A DNA stretch of 64,000 nucleotides. Source: Trichoplax adhaerens. Taxonomy: Eukaryota; Placozoa; Uniplacotomia; Trichoplacea; Trichoplacidae. The notes under the pieces are model-generated. The model made no database searches. It had not been told where the DNA came from and saw only the letters and a list, made by a program, of their open reading frames with translations. Shown piece after piece: positions 27,101 through 37,535 of the stretch. Position 1 is the first letter of the stretch, and every line of letters begins with the position of its first letter. The DNA is taken from contig NW_002060949.1 in NCBI RefSeq assembly GCF_000150275.1, positions 4,378,964 to 4,442,963 of the forward strand. Reading direction: 5' to 3'. The position numbers were made by a program, and so were the translations under genes.

Positions 27101-30095
27101 TCGACAATATTAATTATTAAATCAATACAATTGTTCAGTTGAAGTAAATTCATTGAGTCAATCACCCCTTACCTCTGTTTCAACCTTTTCGTGTAACTGT
27201 TTGAGCTTAGTTAATCTAAAATAAAAAAATTTCATCAATCACGCAAGTGTTATTAGTTTACTAGATAACTTATAATAGGGCCATGGTAATACATCTTTTT
27301 AAAAAAACAACTATAAAAGGTACTTGTCATATTTCGCTTTCAACTTTTTCTCTGTCACTTCTTGTAATTTTTTTAAGGTACTATATTTCTGAAATTTTGA
27401 AAGAATTACCGATTATTATTCCTCTCATCAACTATTGATTAAAAAAATATAGCTATTCATGGTTTCATCAACCTTTTTGACACGTCTAATTGACAACTCA
27501 TTTTCGATCGCGCTATCACTTGACGATTGTGTATTCTATAGCGAAATATTTAGTAAACATTCACATGTACATCAAACTGGCTAACATTAAAATTAATACA
27601 CAGTATCAATTAAACTTAGATATAAACAAGTTTACAACGGCAAGGGTCTAAAAAATGAAAAATTGATTTAGTAAATGTATACCTCCAACTCTATATAAGC
27701 TTGAACAACTGAACGCATCATCTGTTCAATCGCAGCAATATCTTCAGTAAAGCATTTATCAAACTCAACAATTACTGGCTGCAAAATTTAACAAAAAGTA
27801 AAATTGATATCGCAGTTTGCCTCAATACTAGTAACAGCAATGAACACAATTACTGTGTACTTACCTCCAACTCGATCAATGAGTTTGGTAAATACAAACT
27901 TTGATACTTTGAGATCAATCGATCTAGCCATAAAATAATATCATGGGCTAGTTTCTTGTAATTATCTACCTTTATTTTTAATCCCTTTATGCAACGAAAG
28001 GTTAATCCATAGAAAATTAAAATCATAAAATAAAAATTTCTATATAATATCACTACAAATGTGCTATCTGGCTACTTAAAAATTCTTCTCATCGTATGCA
28101 TATAGCAACTTATATTACCATAGACTTTTCATTTTCATATAACGATGTCGATCGCAAAACGTTCGTAATGAAGGATATATACAATAATATGCATTTATCA
28201 TCAGGTTTACTATTGCATATATCTAAAAGATAACGTATAACATTTAAAAGGCAATCATGTCTTAGTGTAAATATCTTTCATCATAAATTATATTACAGGT
28301 ATATATAAACTAATTAAATTGCTTATAAGATCATGAAGAGTGGTATAACAATTGAATACCTTTAGCTTTCAACAGTTGTGGTATATAAAATACTCTTTCA
28401 ATAGCATCCATAGCAAATTGAACAATATCTACAGGTCTAAGTTGCTTCAAATTGCTGAAATCTACTGCATTAGGCCTGTTAAAAACCGTTATTTGAGGAA
28501 TACGTACTAAAATAATGCCAAAAACTATAGCAATAAAATACTATCAGTAGTCTTACCTAAATCCGTGCACTATGGCCGCTAACGCATGACCACTTCTCCA
28601 GCTACAATTAAAATCTACTATATCAATCCCAGGATATCTATTTATTTCACACGTCAGATGATAAAATAAAAACTTTACAATACGCCCGAGAAATTGCAAT
28701 ACGGGTATTATTACTTCAATTAATATAAAATTTTCTCAAAGCCACAGATAATACAATATTGAATTTACCCTTCCGTAGCTTTCCTGCACCATAATAAAAT
28801 AGCTTTCTGAGCAGAATAGATATTCTTAATATGCGAAGCAGCTGGAAATGAACATATCTGTAAATATTTAAAAAAGAAGTATTAATGAATTAAAGCATAT
28901 AAGAAACTTGTTAATTTCATCGTGCTTGTTAATTGACTCAGTAAATCACATACAGAAATAATTTCTGAAATATTATTATAATACCGAAATTGGACCCTAT
29001 CTAAAATGTCGTATATTTAGGATTTAAACGAGTTTATAAAATTTAAAACGCAATTTTTAGAGTACTTACGTGAAAATGGGTAATAAGTAACCATATTAAT
29101 GACAACATATGCTCAATATTTCCATTTTCGATTTCATCCACGCTGATTCCACTAATATCAAACTATAAGTCACGAATAAATACGAGCATAACGAAATTAT
29201 GATAACTTAAACTCTGGCTAAATTACAAGTCATTTCCTATTGTACTTACTTCCTTCCGATGAAGAAAATTTAAGCAAGCAACTAGTCGATTTGCTGTTGC
29301 ATACCTATCGTTACTATCACTCGTAATCTATTAACAGATCATATCACAAATGAAATTGTCTAAGAAACAAGCTATTCTTGACTCAGTTAGTTTGACATAA
29401 CTGCTATACTTTAGTCAAAGTATTATACCATATATTTAGTAGCTTACAATATCATCTTCGAAAAGAACTTGCAACAATGAAACCAAACTTGTACCATCGG
29501 TAAACAAGTCCTCTAGCCTATCTACCTTTTTGGAGACCTTCATTTCAAGATACAACGTATTCTTTGTGTTAATAATTACAGTATACAGTTACCTACCACT
29601 TAGAATGATGTAATTTAGCTTCTTCGAATAAAAAGTGAAACCTACTAGTACGTATAAGTAGTGCCTCTACAGTTCACTACTCGTAAAACAGCAACGCAAG
29701 TTAATCTTTTTTAAGAAAAAATTTTTTGACAGAGCTAACTAATAAACCTTTTCTTCAAAAATAATATCATTTTTACGATAATAGCCGCATCCTAATTATC
29801 AAATATCGTATCCAACATCAATCAATGACTGTTAATGAGTGCACGTAGGCACCAATTCTATCCATTGAGTTCCATAGCTACGCTAAAAGAATTGATATCT
29901 ACAAAACAGTAGTACTACAGCGAAATCGATTAAAGATATACCGTACGTCTATTGGGTATCTTTCAAACTGCTAATTATCACATAATAAAATGAAGTACTC
30001 ACATTTCTTAAATGAAAGTTAATCCAATTAGTAAATACCCTCCTTCTTACACTAATGATTTGGCCACTTTCTATAATTATAAATATACAAACCAT
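2..30095 (-). CDS. Spectraplakin (MACF1/dystonin/Shot/VAB-10 family), whole gene, 63 predicted exons
   Basis: Giant cytolinker that in this family joins actin filaments to microtubules and junctions. Reading the minus strand, 63 exons join with matching phases and GT-AG borders into about 7,629 codons plus a stop: tandem CH actin-binding domain, plakin domain with SH3, acidic linker, then about 48 spectrin-type repeats. The plakin SH3 and the ELTWLERKEKIEIGRDWS motif (human spectraplakins have a very similar ELTWLNEKEEIE..RDWS) separate it from nesprins and plain spectrins. Start: an ATG at 30095 is in frame with the first CH exon and has an in-frame TAG two codons upstream. A splice acceptor at 30072-30071 leaves open a further 5' exon with another start. 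No plakin repeats, EF hands or GAR domain appear before the TGA at 4-2. One or two paralogues exist in vertebrates, so I give no symbol. Exon lists are in the segment entries. Confidence 0.92.
362..7167 (-). CDS. Spectraplakin segment: C-terminal rod, mostly one repeat per exon (exons 49-62)
   Basis: Exons 6844-7167, 6431-6760, 6035-6358, 5628-5954, 5227-5547, 4820-5149, 4418-4747, 4020-4349, 3655-3933, 3258-3569, 2808-3134, 1688-2677, 1005-1331 and 362-691. All are phase 0. Lengths are 279-330 nt, except 1688-2677, which is 990 nt (three repeats). Five are exactly 330 nt. A- and B-type repeats alternate exon by exon: 362-691 is A type (FCRDIEAKE), 1005-1331 is B type (WLDELLPYLTEDEDVGIDI), and so on. 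Intronic sequence upstream of 691 is open in the same frame, but the exon most likely starts at 691, because NIQSDLDGYHDVVDSIENTL then continues the repeat cleanly. Confidence 0.88.
7242..14432 (-). CDS. Spectraplakin segment: giant exon 48, 2,397 codons, about 22 spectrin-type repeats
   Basis: One uninterrupted exon of 7,191 nt, phase 0 at both ends. The acceptor is at 14433 (TTCTTAG) and the donor at 7241 (CAG followed by GTAAGT). It begins DIEDKILTVEEKIPDLL and ends RSYIDRCQ. At about 109 residues per repeat this equals 22 repeats. The repeats alternate between an A type, with a C--IE or IE-S motif followed by a V--I-LD--V--YI--C helix (for example IESSRIINLTIEAVDINAT), and a B type with WL--L and an IGI or VGV motif (WLDSLSDELLLDQTIGI). 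About eleven A-type units can be counted. Coiled-coil-like heptads run throughout and no enzymatic motif is visible. Confidence 0.93.
14529..18287 (-). CDS. Spectraplakin segment: first rod repeats (exons 42-47)
   Basis: Exons 17958-18287, 17556-17885, 17152-17448, 16722-17051, 14991-16595 and 14529-14858, all phase 0 at both ends. Four are exactly 330 nt (110 codons), one is 297 nt, and 14991-16595 (535 codons) holds about five repeats. Each repeat has the three-helix spectrin pattern with a central conserved aromatic, for example WLNDKENLLSE and WNSCYKACNKLEKSELL. The exon at 17152-17448 has no internal Met start and was found by splice signals and frame only. The acceptor side of most introns is TTTAG or TGCAG. 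Confidence 0.88.
18414..19993 (-). CDS. Spectraplakin segment: exon 40 and acidic linker exon 41 between plakin domain and rod
   Basis: Exon 40 (19376-19993, 206 codons) is helical and still repeat-like, with GIWLNEKKRKLDF. Exon 41 (18414-19316, 301 codons) is different. It is rich in Asp, Glu, Pro, Ser and Thr, with an acidic run VDVDDDDDIAIEIDEI near residue 57, repeated EDS/EEI motifs and few aromatic residues, and becomes helical only near its C-terminal end (SMRLQSILLKLNTTCQNID). It is probably disordered. In vertebrate spectraplakins the plakin-repeat exon or a linker occupies this place; no plakin repeat (PGG-type) motif is visible here. Both exons begin and end in phase 0. Confidence 0.85.
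20074..27969 (-). CDS. Spectraplakin segment: plakin domain with embedded SH3 (exons 9-39)
   Basis: Exons: 27865-27969, 27683-27778, 27473-27535, 27324-27388, 27173-27215, 27033-27083, 26880-26954, 26562-26650, 26305-26485, 26108-26236, 25956-26027, 25685-25846, 25469-25573, 25230-25325, 25047-25163, 24815-24964, 24669-24731, 24510-24601, 24291-24417, 23881-24162, 23614-23792, 23399-23537, 22968-23285, 22793-22876, 22341-22697, 21862-22200, 21649-21732, 21249-21563, 20910-21152, 20526-20816, 20074-20430. It opens with KKLAHDIILWLDRLI, like the first plakin helix (ELLEWI). Helical spectrin-type repeats flank an SH3 at 24510-24964. Plakin domains bind junctional and membrane partners in known members. 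Uncertain borders: the acceptor at 21563 (an in-phase alternative gives nine more codons), at 23285 and at 23792. The end of the plakin domain proper within exons 31-39 is not sharp. Confidence 0.85.
24510..24964 (-). CDS. Plakin-type SH3 domain within the spectraplakin
   Basis: Three exons (24815-24964, 24669-24731, 24510-24601) encode in order LPLHFRK, SIPIRTICSYHDGQ, DNEYILLDKSNHTKWT and VPSLCFLIE. These match, in the same order, the conserved pieces of the plakin SH3: V-PL--R, P-PVKA-CDY, -DEC-LL-N----KW-V, and VPSVCF. In known plakins this SH3 sits inside a spectrin repeat and has a degenerate proline-binding surface, so it is probably structural. The following residues PEAIESASRLRGKYEYLLQL correspond to the family stretch after VPSVCF (EA---A-----QY---L-LW). 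This is the strongest evidence that the gene is a plakin rather than a nesprin. Confidence 0.9.
28119..30095 (-). CDS. Spectraplakin segment: tandem calponin-homology actin-binding domain (exons 1-8)
   Basis: Exons, 5' to 3': 30003-30095 (or 30003-30070 if an upstream exon is used), 29448-29561, 29250-29327, 29070-29162, 28769-28857, 28557-28637, 28360-28475, 28119-28222. CH1 starts with VRRRVFTNWINFHL, the usual first helix of actinin-type CH1 (TFTKWINSHL-like), and ends with LSLIWLLITHF. CH2 begins at SAQKAILLWCRKATEGYPGI, carries the signature SWRSGHALAAIVHGFRP, and ends with KPDDKCILLYISF, matching the PDEKS-ITYVS end of CH2. Actin binding is known for this tandem and is inferred here. 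Introns in this part fall in mixed phases, unlike the phase-0 introns of the rod. Introns are about 100-440 bp. Confidence 0.93.
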
Positions 30096-31563
30096 ATGCT
30101 ATTAATTAATATGGAATATTCTCATATTTCTTTTGAGGTTATCTCTTAAATACATCTCATAGACGCGATGAGATCGTACGACCATTCAAAAAAGGTATAC
30201 ATTACATAATGAAATATTTCTAGCCATGCAGTAAATTCACAACGCTATACCTTGACTAACATGTATCTACGCCGTACACGCTTCAATAAAATAAGTCATT
30301 CATTAGAGCGCATTATTTGCTATATCTTTTCCGATATATATGTATATTATTTAATTTAGCGGTATAAGTATACCTGCAATGCATGCTTAAAGTACAATAC
30401 CCCTTACAGTTTTACATCAACATTGTAACCCTACAAAATTATTCAGTGTAGTATTCGTATAGTGCCATTACCATTATAATGACTATCATGACCGATTGAT
30501 TTAAAAAATATATGACGGGTGTAGCATACGTAGATTTGTAAGTCATTTCGAAATATTTTACAGAAGAATCTATAAGAAAACTATCTCTGATTATGAGTGA
30601 TTGTACAATCAAATAGCAAGAATAGCAGTAACAATTACTAATTCTATTGATAGCAGTAATGTAGTAAAGTTCCGCAAGCACAAATCAATTGTTACTTCTT
30701 TCTGCCGTTCTTCATGATAGCTTCTTTCATTTATCATAGTAATATGAAACCGCAATATTGGCATTAGCAACGACAACAGGTCAACTTTAACGTAAATTTT
30801 CAAAGGTAAGTAAACTATCAAAACTCCTTTGCAAGCATTATCTCAACTACATACTGTATATACTATGTAGTGCAGTTTTATAGTACTATAGCTCTTCGGA
30901 CAGGCAGTAGGTAAAATCAAAATATGATTTAATATACTTTTCACGCTATGGACACCTTCATGATAACAGAAATTTATGACTTTTTTCTAAGAAAATTAAG
31001 CTGTCCCTAAAGATGATTGCTGACCAAGTATTAAATATTTGCATCCAGGACTTGTTTGCCTGAAAACAGTGCCGAACTAGCGCATATTTCGACCTATCAA
31101 GGAAAGTATAAAGACTACGCGTACGGTATATTTATATCATGGACTACTAAATTCACCGGTGAATTGTAGTCCTTGAGTTGTATACTATAAAATTTACAAA
31201 ACAATTTGCTAATTTTAGTTTCAATGGACAATTCTCGACCACAGAGTTGAACTGGTTGATATACTTTACGAGTACAGTGTATAGTGTACACGTATGTGAT
31301 ACGAATACTCGCAGATTAATCTGATTACATATAGTAAGTAGTTCTATTGTTAAACTATGTACTAACTACTGTAGTGTTGGCAATCAAATATTCCCCAAGG
31401 TACTTCAATTAATGTAAGCTACAGTATTCAGAGTAATAAAAAAGCGTAATTTTTTCACTTTTAGGAGAATTAAAGCCTTGCATGGTAATTTACGAACTGA
31501 TCAGCTATATAATTACTAATTCTACGGCCTGTATACAGTATTCTGATTAAACTAAAAGCAGAA

Positions 31564-31797
31564 ATGCCCCGAGTCAAGGACTTCACTGATTTGAAAGAAA
31601 AAATTAAGGATAACCCATTGTACAATATCTTGAAATCCCATCTTATAACTACTGAACGTTATCGCATTGACATGAATCACCATAACATTTGTGGTTACGT
31701 AAATACATTATTTAAACACATAATCATGATTTTTCTTTATAAATCTATAGCAAATCAACGGCGTCAATTGCATAGCAGACGCTACGTCTTTTGCTAG
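31564..31797 (+). CDS. Doubtful small reading frame, possible first exon, function unknown
   Basis: The ATG sits in a good context (GCAGAAATGCCC). The first 45 or so codons look more coding-like than their surroundings: a mixed composition with MPRVKDFTDLKEKIKDNPLY and LKSHLITTERYRIDMNH, then G-Y and GTAAAT, a possible donor at about 31699. The rest of the open frame looks random. I do not recognise the protein and found no second exon downstream. It may be the first exon of an unmodelled gene, a fragment, or chance. Confidence 0.25.
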   Translation: MPRVKDFTDLKEKIKDNPLYNILKSHLITTERYRIDMNHHNICGYVNTLFKHIIMIFLYKSIANQRRQLHSRRYVFC

Positions 31798-34285
31798 TAC
31801 CAAATGACGTTAGACTGAGACCAATTATAAATTATAACTATAATTATCAACGTGACGATTCATTAATCAAGCATATCATTTCGACTTTGCTAATTCACAG
31901 ATCAACGTTAATGCATGACTAACGGTAAGAATAATGCCTAACCACTATAAAATTGTATAATTAAGTTATTACAAGAATGTTAATATACCTGAGGCGTTAG
32001 CCATTGCTCTTAATATACTTTTCTGAGCTAATTAATTAATCGATAAATTGAAGATCGTTTATCCGCTTCTTTCCTAGAACGAAATTGATAGAAATCTATT
32101 AAAATGTCGTTACCCCCCAAAAAAATTTCGAATTGGATTTTGATACGACAAGGGACACGAGTTAGTAAAATAAGCTTCAATAAATGGAGAATAATCCTTA
32201 AGAAAACAAACACTTCATTACAGAAATAGAAATGATGTAAAAATCAATCAATGCACACTTCCAATAGTACTGAAAGATAATCCAAAGTACAGTACTGTAT
32301 GCTATTAATTAATTATACTGTATATATATATAAGGAGTTCAATTTGATGAAACATCTAAATGTTAATAGACATATTTCATGCAAATGATATTTCCGTAAG
32401 CCGCGATCGCTCGTTCATCCACTTGGTACTGTATTAAAGTAGAAAGGTCGAGAAAGCAGCGGCATTTCTGTAAACAACAACTACCGTAGAGAAAACAAAA
32501 GCCTCCCTCTAAGTTTTCATGATCATGTAACTCAATGAACGCTTGTGTAAAGAACGGAGGTGGCTATTGTAGATCAACGACGCTTGCAAATGCTTTGATA
32601 CAGTGATCATATTAAAGGTTAGTGAATCTGCTTTTCTTTATTCTCCTAATCATACAAAAAATTTTGCTGCATTATCAAGTGTACACTGTACAGTACAGTA
32701 ATGCGATCGATGGTTAAAGCCTGCAGAATCATTTTACTCGCTCAGGCAACATGCTGTGCAAAACAGATGTGTTTGTATGCATTGGCCCTTTCTTGACATT
32801 CATAGTGAATCAACTCTACGTTGACATCTTCAAAGTACGTGTAGATTAATCAATTCATTACACCCATCTCTATCTGATGTCTACATTGTACGAGTATATA
32901 GAAATGTAGGTGAACTTGACTCAATTTACAGGAAGACTTGAGTAAGCCATCGCGCCATCAACCTATCACTAGGAAATTTCTACACGATGGCCTCACGTTT
33001 TAACTGATATATACATACATTATACAGTATACTGTCCTATTATGATTTCTCGTCTACGTGTATTCATGTACAAGCATTGTAGAATAGTTTACTAATTGAT
33101 GGACATTTTCAAGTAATTACAATAGTCCACGATGTTCACATTTGCTTTCCAATTCTGGCGATATCGTGTGCAAGCACTGTTCACATCTAGCAGTAAGCTC
33201 ATCATCAGCCTAATATACTGTACAGTGTACATACAGTAAGGGAAATTTTTAAGCGACTACACCTGTCTATGATAGTATGATGCCTCTGTACTTTTAATTT
33301 CTTTACTATTTACTATACATTGAGTAATAACCCTTGGTATCCAGTAGTTTATCACCAGCGTAGTATACGATAGTAAAGTAGCGTCTAGCCATGAGGTTGA
33401 ATACTAATTTACTTCCTACACTATCAATATTCATACAAAAAGCATGATTAAGGTAATAAACTACCAACCTTCAGTAAAAGCATGGGACCCATTCAATCCT
33501 ATTATCAATCCTAATATTAGGATTTCGTAGTAGGATGGAATAGGCTATACAGTACAGTACAGTATACCAAAAGCGAACAACGCCATGTGTCAAGCGTTAC
33601 TTGCATTTTTTACAACAATTATTACTATCTCTAGCGATTCTGATAGCGATAAATTAATTATCCGATCGTCTTCATGACAATCCTATCCTACTTTGTACCT
33701 TACCAAATGGAGCAGTGGCAGTCTATGATCGCCTACCGGTAAATAAGCAATCGTTATAAATGATTGGATTGATGTGTATTTCCTAGGCCAAGTCCAGCAC
33801 CACGAGCCAAACTAGACGTCAAATGAGTGGAACACGTTCTACAATCTACAGTACTTTGGAGTAGACCGTTAGCAGGATGAATCCAATTTTTTTTTCCTTT
33901 ATCTTCTAAATGGCGATTGTTAATTTATTGAAACAAGTCAAAAAAAAATATCTTGTGATATTGTAGAAGGCTAACAGTAATCTGTTTAACGGGAAAATTC
34001 AATTTACTAATTTGATTGAAATCAGAATGAAAATGATCATCAATTAAAATGCTACGCCGCTTTCGCTGAGCTGATAACAAATCAGTACAGTCACAGTACT
34101 GTACTGTACTAATAAATCAATCAATTATAACGAACGAACAAGTCAATCTTTGTACATGTACGTTGTTTGTTGTACAGCACTCCCGGTATAGAGTACTGTA
34201 AACTGACTACGGTCTATCGTACCTTAAGCTACAGTACTTCTTGATAGCGTGACCGTTAATAAAGCAGCGGCGTCTTGATGATCAT

Positions 34286-34374
34286 TGTACTGTACAGTGT
34301 ACAGTGAGTGTACTGTACAGTACACTGTACACTATACTGTATGCAGTACATACTGTACAGTGTACTGTACATGT
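34286..34374. repeat. Dense palindromic TACTGTACAGTA-type array
   Basis: About 90 bp made almost wholly of overlapping GTAC, TACAGTAC, TACTGTAC and TACACTGTAC units. The unit TACTGTACAGTA equals its own reverse complement, so the array can fold into hairpins on either strand. Smaller clusters lie at about 32675-32702, 33215-33240, 33549-33568, 34083-34112, 34444-34490, 34965-35022 and 35161-35181. Confidence 0.85.
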
Positions 34375-34723
34375 GTAAGATTACATGATTGATAAACATT
34401 GCAAATGATACCGTTAACCCCTCTAGGCTGCAGCCTATAGGCAGATACAGTACTGTACGCTAGCGGTACATTGCGGTACAGTTCTGTACTTAATTATTGG
34501 CATCTCATCCAGGAACGCTCAAAACTTCGCGCATGCTTGATTTTAGGACATTATTGATGCACTGCATGCTGTGTATACCGTACTGTATGTGTTCGGTAGA
34601 CCTAAACATTTCCCTCGAGAAATGAAATGACTGGATCTAGAGTCCGATTTTATTTCTTAATTGATTGACTGGCCAAACTCGTTTCACGGATAACGCGATT
34701 TTAAGTGAATAAGCATTAATAAG

Positions 34724-35280
34724 ATTTGATTTTGCGTGACAGACGGAACGGTGATCGGATAATTAGATATCAAACCAAACTACCGTACACTGTACAGTAC
34801 AGTAATAGCTACAGTATAATACATACAGTACAGTAGAAGAACAGTAATAATGATTTACTGTACAGTACAGTACAGTACTGTACTGTACTGTAGAATAGAA
34901 TTAATAAAATTTGATTTTGGGTGCCAGACGGAAGCGTGGTCGGATAATTAGACATCAAACCAAACTACAGTACAGTAAACAGCAGTGTGCTGTAGTGTAC
35001 TGTACTGTACAGTGTACTGGAAGACAATAATGACATAGTGTACAGTATACGCATACGCGTATGGGCAACAGCAATAATGTTGTTCAGCCTAATAAGCATT
35101 AAAATTTGATTCAGGGTGGCAGACGGAAGGGTGGTCGGATAATTAGATATCAAAACAAACTACAGTACAGTACTGTACAGTAACCAGCACTGTACTCTTA
35201 TCTAAGGGTCTCTAGTAAACAGCATATACTGTTTTTCTAAGATAATAGCTATACTGTACTGTATACTGGAAGACATAATT
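34724..35280. repeat. Three tandem copies of a conserved core of about 60 bp separated by GTAC palindrome arrays
   Basis: The core runs from TTTGATT through CAGACGGAA, GGTCGGATAATTAGA and ATCAAACCAAACTAC. Copies lie at about 34724-34783, 34910-34968 and 35104-35162, roughly 186 and 194 bp apart. They differ at scattered positions (for example GCGTGACAGACGG, GGTGCCAGACGG and GGTGGCAGACGG). The DNA between copies is filled with TACAGTAC-type palindromes. Each core contains a TAATTA homeodomain-type site. There is no coding frame. The repeat unit could be a local satellite or a repeated cis-element. Confidence 0.8.
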
Positions 35281-35868
35281 ATTAAATCTTCGAATCATAT
35301 GGTACTTGCTGCACAATACTTGTAGCACAACTGTAATAAATTAGGCACAAAAACTAATACAAACGATAATAATTAAATTCTGACCTACTGTAGTAAAAAT
35401 CTCCTTTTCACAGGCCTTACTTTCGAGATAATGATATGAAAACACATTTGCAAATGAGCTCAATTCATTATTCATCTCGCCAAGATATTGCCTGAATACC
35501 GTATAGTATCATATCAAAAATCAATAAAACGGTCTATTAGAGCTGTCCAGAATACTCTACTGCCCACGTAGACTGCAGAAACTTCTAAAACAGAGAAACC
35601 GATAGAGGGTTATTAGCAGCTGTACGAAAATGTCGAGGCCTATTTCATCCGATCAGCGCATGTACATTGTAGTGAACAGTATCATTTACTTTTTCCTACA
35701 TTATTCTATGGACCTTTAGGTTTTTTTCTAGTAGTCCACAGTCTATGGTAAAACCATAGCTATATAGTAGAAATCCTGAATCATAACTACATACACGCAT
35801 CAACCACAGTAAACCAACAGCGAGGGCTGCGATTCAATTGCGCCAATTTAAACATCTTAAAACACATG

Positions 35869-35874
35869 TTTATT
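35869..35874 (-). terminator. Poly(A) signal AATAAA of SIGMAR1
   Basis: The minus strand reads AATAAA 65 nt downstream of the SIGMAR1 stop codon, a usual spacing for a short 3' UTR. Confidence 0.6.
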
Positions 35875-35938
35875 TCATATTATAAACGGCAAGGTATCTA
35901 ATTAATAGAAATTTATCCCCAGATTATACAAAACAGGA

Positions 35939-37535
35939 TTAGAAAACACCCTGTAGTAATTCCTGAGTTATAGCTCTAGCGTAGATTCTTAGTATTCGAA
36001 ATAAAAGGACAAAGTCCTGCGTCCCAAATATAGTGTCCGATAGAGCAAATCCTAAGGTGGAAGGAATAAACCCACGACCATATTCTACCATCCAAGTATT
36101 CGGACTCCATTGTACTGCAGTGACTTCACCTATCTCATGTATAACTGTTGTCCCGGGACGATGAACATTGCTGAACGTCGTACCTTCCTTCCATTGACGA
36201 AATGATCCGCTCAGAATAGTATCGGATATCGTAGCCCAATAACGACCTGCAAAGACAGAAAAAATTAATGTGCTGACCGGTAATTTTACAATATTGTCAT
36301 TACAACTTCTTTATATCGGCTAACATTCAATCAATCATAAATCTATCCAGTGTCTCAGTGTGCCTTATAGCTACCACTGTATGACAAAATTTAAAAACTA
36401 ACGCATAACATTAGCCCTAGTTAATGGAATATACAGTACCAGAATGTCCAGATGTATCAATTGCAGTTCCAAACACCAACACATATTCAGTGATGGATGC
36501 ATGCAGTAAGTAAAATGATCCCATCCAACCACCACAATTAATAAATATCCATTCAGATTCTTCTAAAATATGGCGGGGATAACGAATTTTTAGCTCTGCT
36601 GTTACGTTAGCCAATGCATCATCGATTGGCATGCCTGCGATTACAATAAGGAAATGATACATTAATTAGTTATTAGGATAGAGGACATTGGGCGGCCATA
36701 CCGTAGATCGTAAGAATAGGATTAACTGGTTACTCATTGTCAATTCTCTATTATAGTGTAACGATGAACTTATCCATAGCTATATTAAACGTGAGTACTA
36801 ACAATATAGTACGCGTAGTTATTGCAGTCAATAAAACTGATTACGGTCATAAAATAATTGTAGTATCGGTTGTTTTGTCTTTGCTACGTAAATAATACCG
36901 TATAAAACGAACAATTAAGTTAATAACTAGTCACAAGCATACAAGCTCGTACTAAAAATTAATCCACTATATTATACGTCTACTGCTGTAGTTGATCATT
37001 ACGTGGTTATTCACAACCTACAACGTATACATAAAATATTCAGTAAGCTAATCTTGTCTCGCGGAATTTACTTTTATGTCTGTCAAGACTACACGAAAGC
37101 AATATTGAATTCATTCAGAAGTTATACTGATTAGAATACTCGATAATATTATACGAGTACATACAGTACAATAATCAGAGTAAAATCATATGCATATGAT
37201 ATACATAGTGCGAAGGGACAGAGGTAATTAAATCTATAATGTAAAGTAAAAAAGTGCAAATAATTACATTATATTATATAACATAATAATTATAAATAAT
37301 AATCATAGTACGCGAAATATGATGAGCAAAGATTGGGCAGGTTTAGTGCAGCAGGTCATACATTAGTACAGTAGCTGCATATGCGTATGTAGGTACCTAC
37401 GGCTTTCTTAGCGACTTCCGCTATTTCATCATGGCTAAAGAGATAGCTTTTGTTATCAAGCCATCTTTGCGTAATGATTGCTATTGCTGCGATGGAAATA
37501 ACTACTAAAAGACTTCCTTTTATAAGACCAGCCAT
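35939..37535 (-). CDS. SIGMAR1: Sigma non-opioid intracellular receptor 1 (ERG2/sigma-1 family)
   Basis: ER membrane chaperone of the ERG2-like family, trimeric, acting at ER-mitochondria contacts and binding many hydrophobic amines. Three exons, 37397-37535, 36440-36634 and 35939-36246, give 213 residues (human 223). An N-terminal transmembrane helix (about residues 4-21, [18 protein letters not shown]) is followed by the cupin-like domain: [64 protein letters not shown] and the helical end [14 protein letters not shown]. The Asp of ISDTI and Glu of MVEYG correspond to the ligand-binding pair (human D126 and E172). Phases join as G+GC and G+GT. The 5' end faces EIF3H. It is a sigma-1 receptor rather than a fungal C-8 sterol isomerase by its overall similarity to the animal proteins. 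Confidence 0.96.

Larger units (their letters stand above)
30096..35868. other. Intergenic region between spectraplakin and SIGMAR1
   Basis: This holds the spectraplakin 5' flank, which must contain its promoter. No convincing TATA box or CpG island was seen. It also holds one doubtful small reading frame at 31564, and from about 32.6 kb onward many short GTAC-centred palindromes that become dense arrays near 34.3 and 34.8-35.2 kb. A short ATG-containing frame at 30737-30696 (MINERSYHEERQKE followed by GTAACA) resembles a first exon, but its phase does not fit the acceptor at 30071. Confidence 0.5.

Noticed and set aside
2-30095. Nesprin (SYNE) or spectrin identity for the giant gene
   Set aside because: CH domains followed by many spectrin-type repeats fit nesprin, but the plakin SH3 and the ELTWL--KE-IE--RDWS motif are found in spectraplakins and not in nesprins or spectrins.
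30696-30737. MINERSYHEERQKE frame as the spectraplakin first exon
   Set aside because: It ends in phase 0 at GTAACA, but the acceptor at 30071 needs one leftover base; joining them gives an early stop.
34286-35181. CRISPR-like reading of the regularly spaced repeats
   Set aside because: The repeats are self-complementary, irregular in spacing, embedded in animal nuclear DNA and without cas genes.
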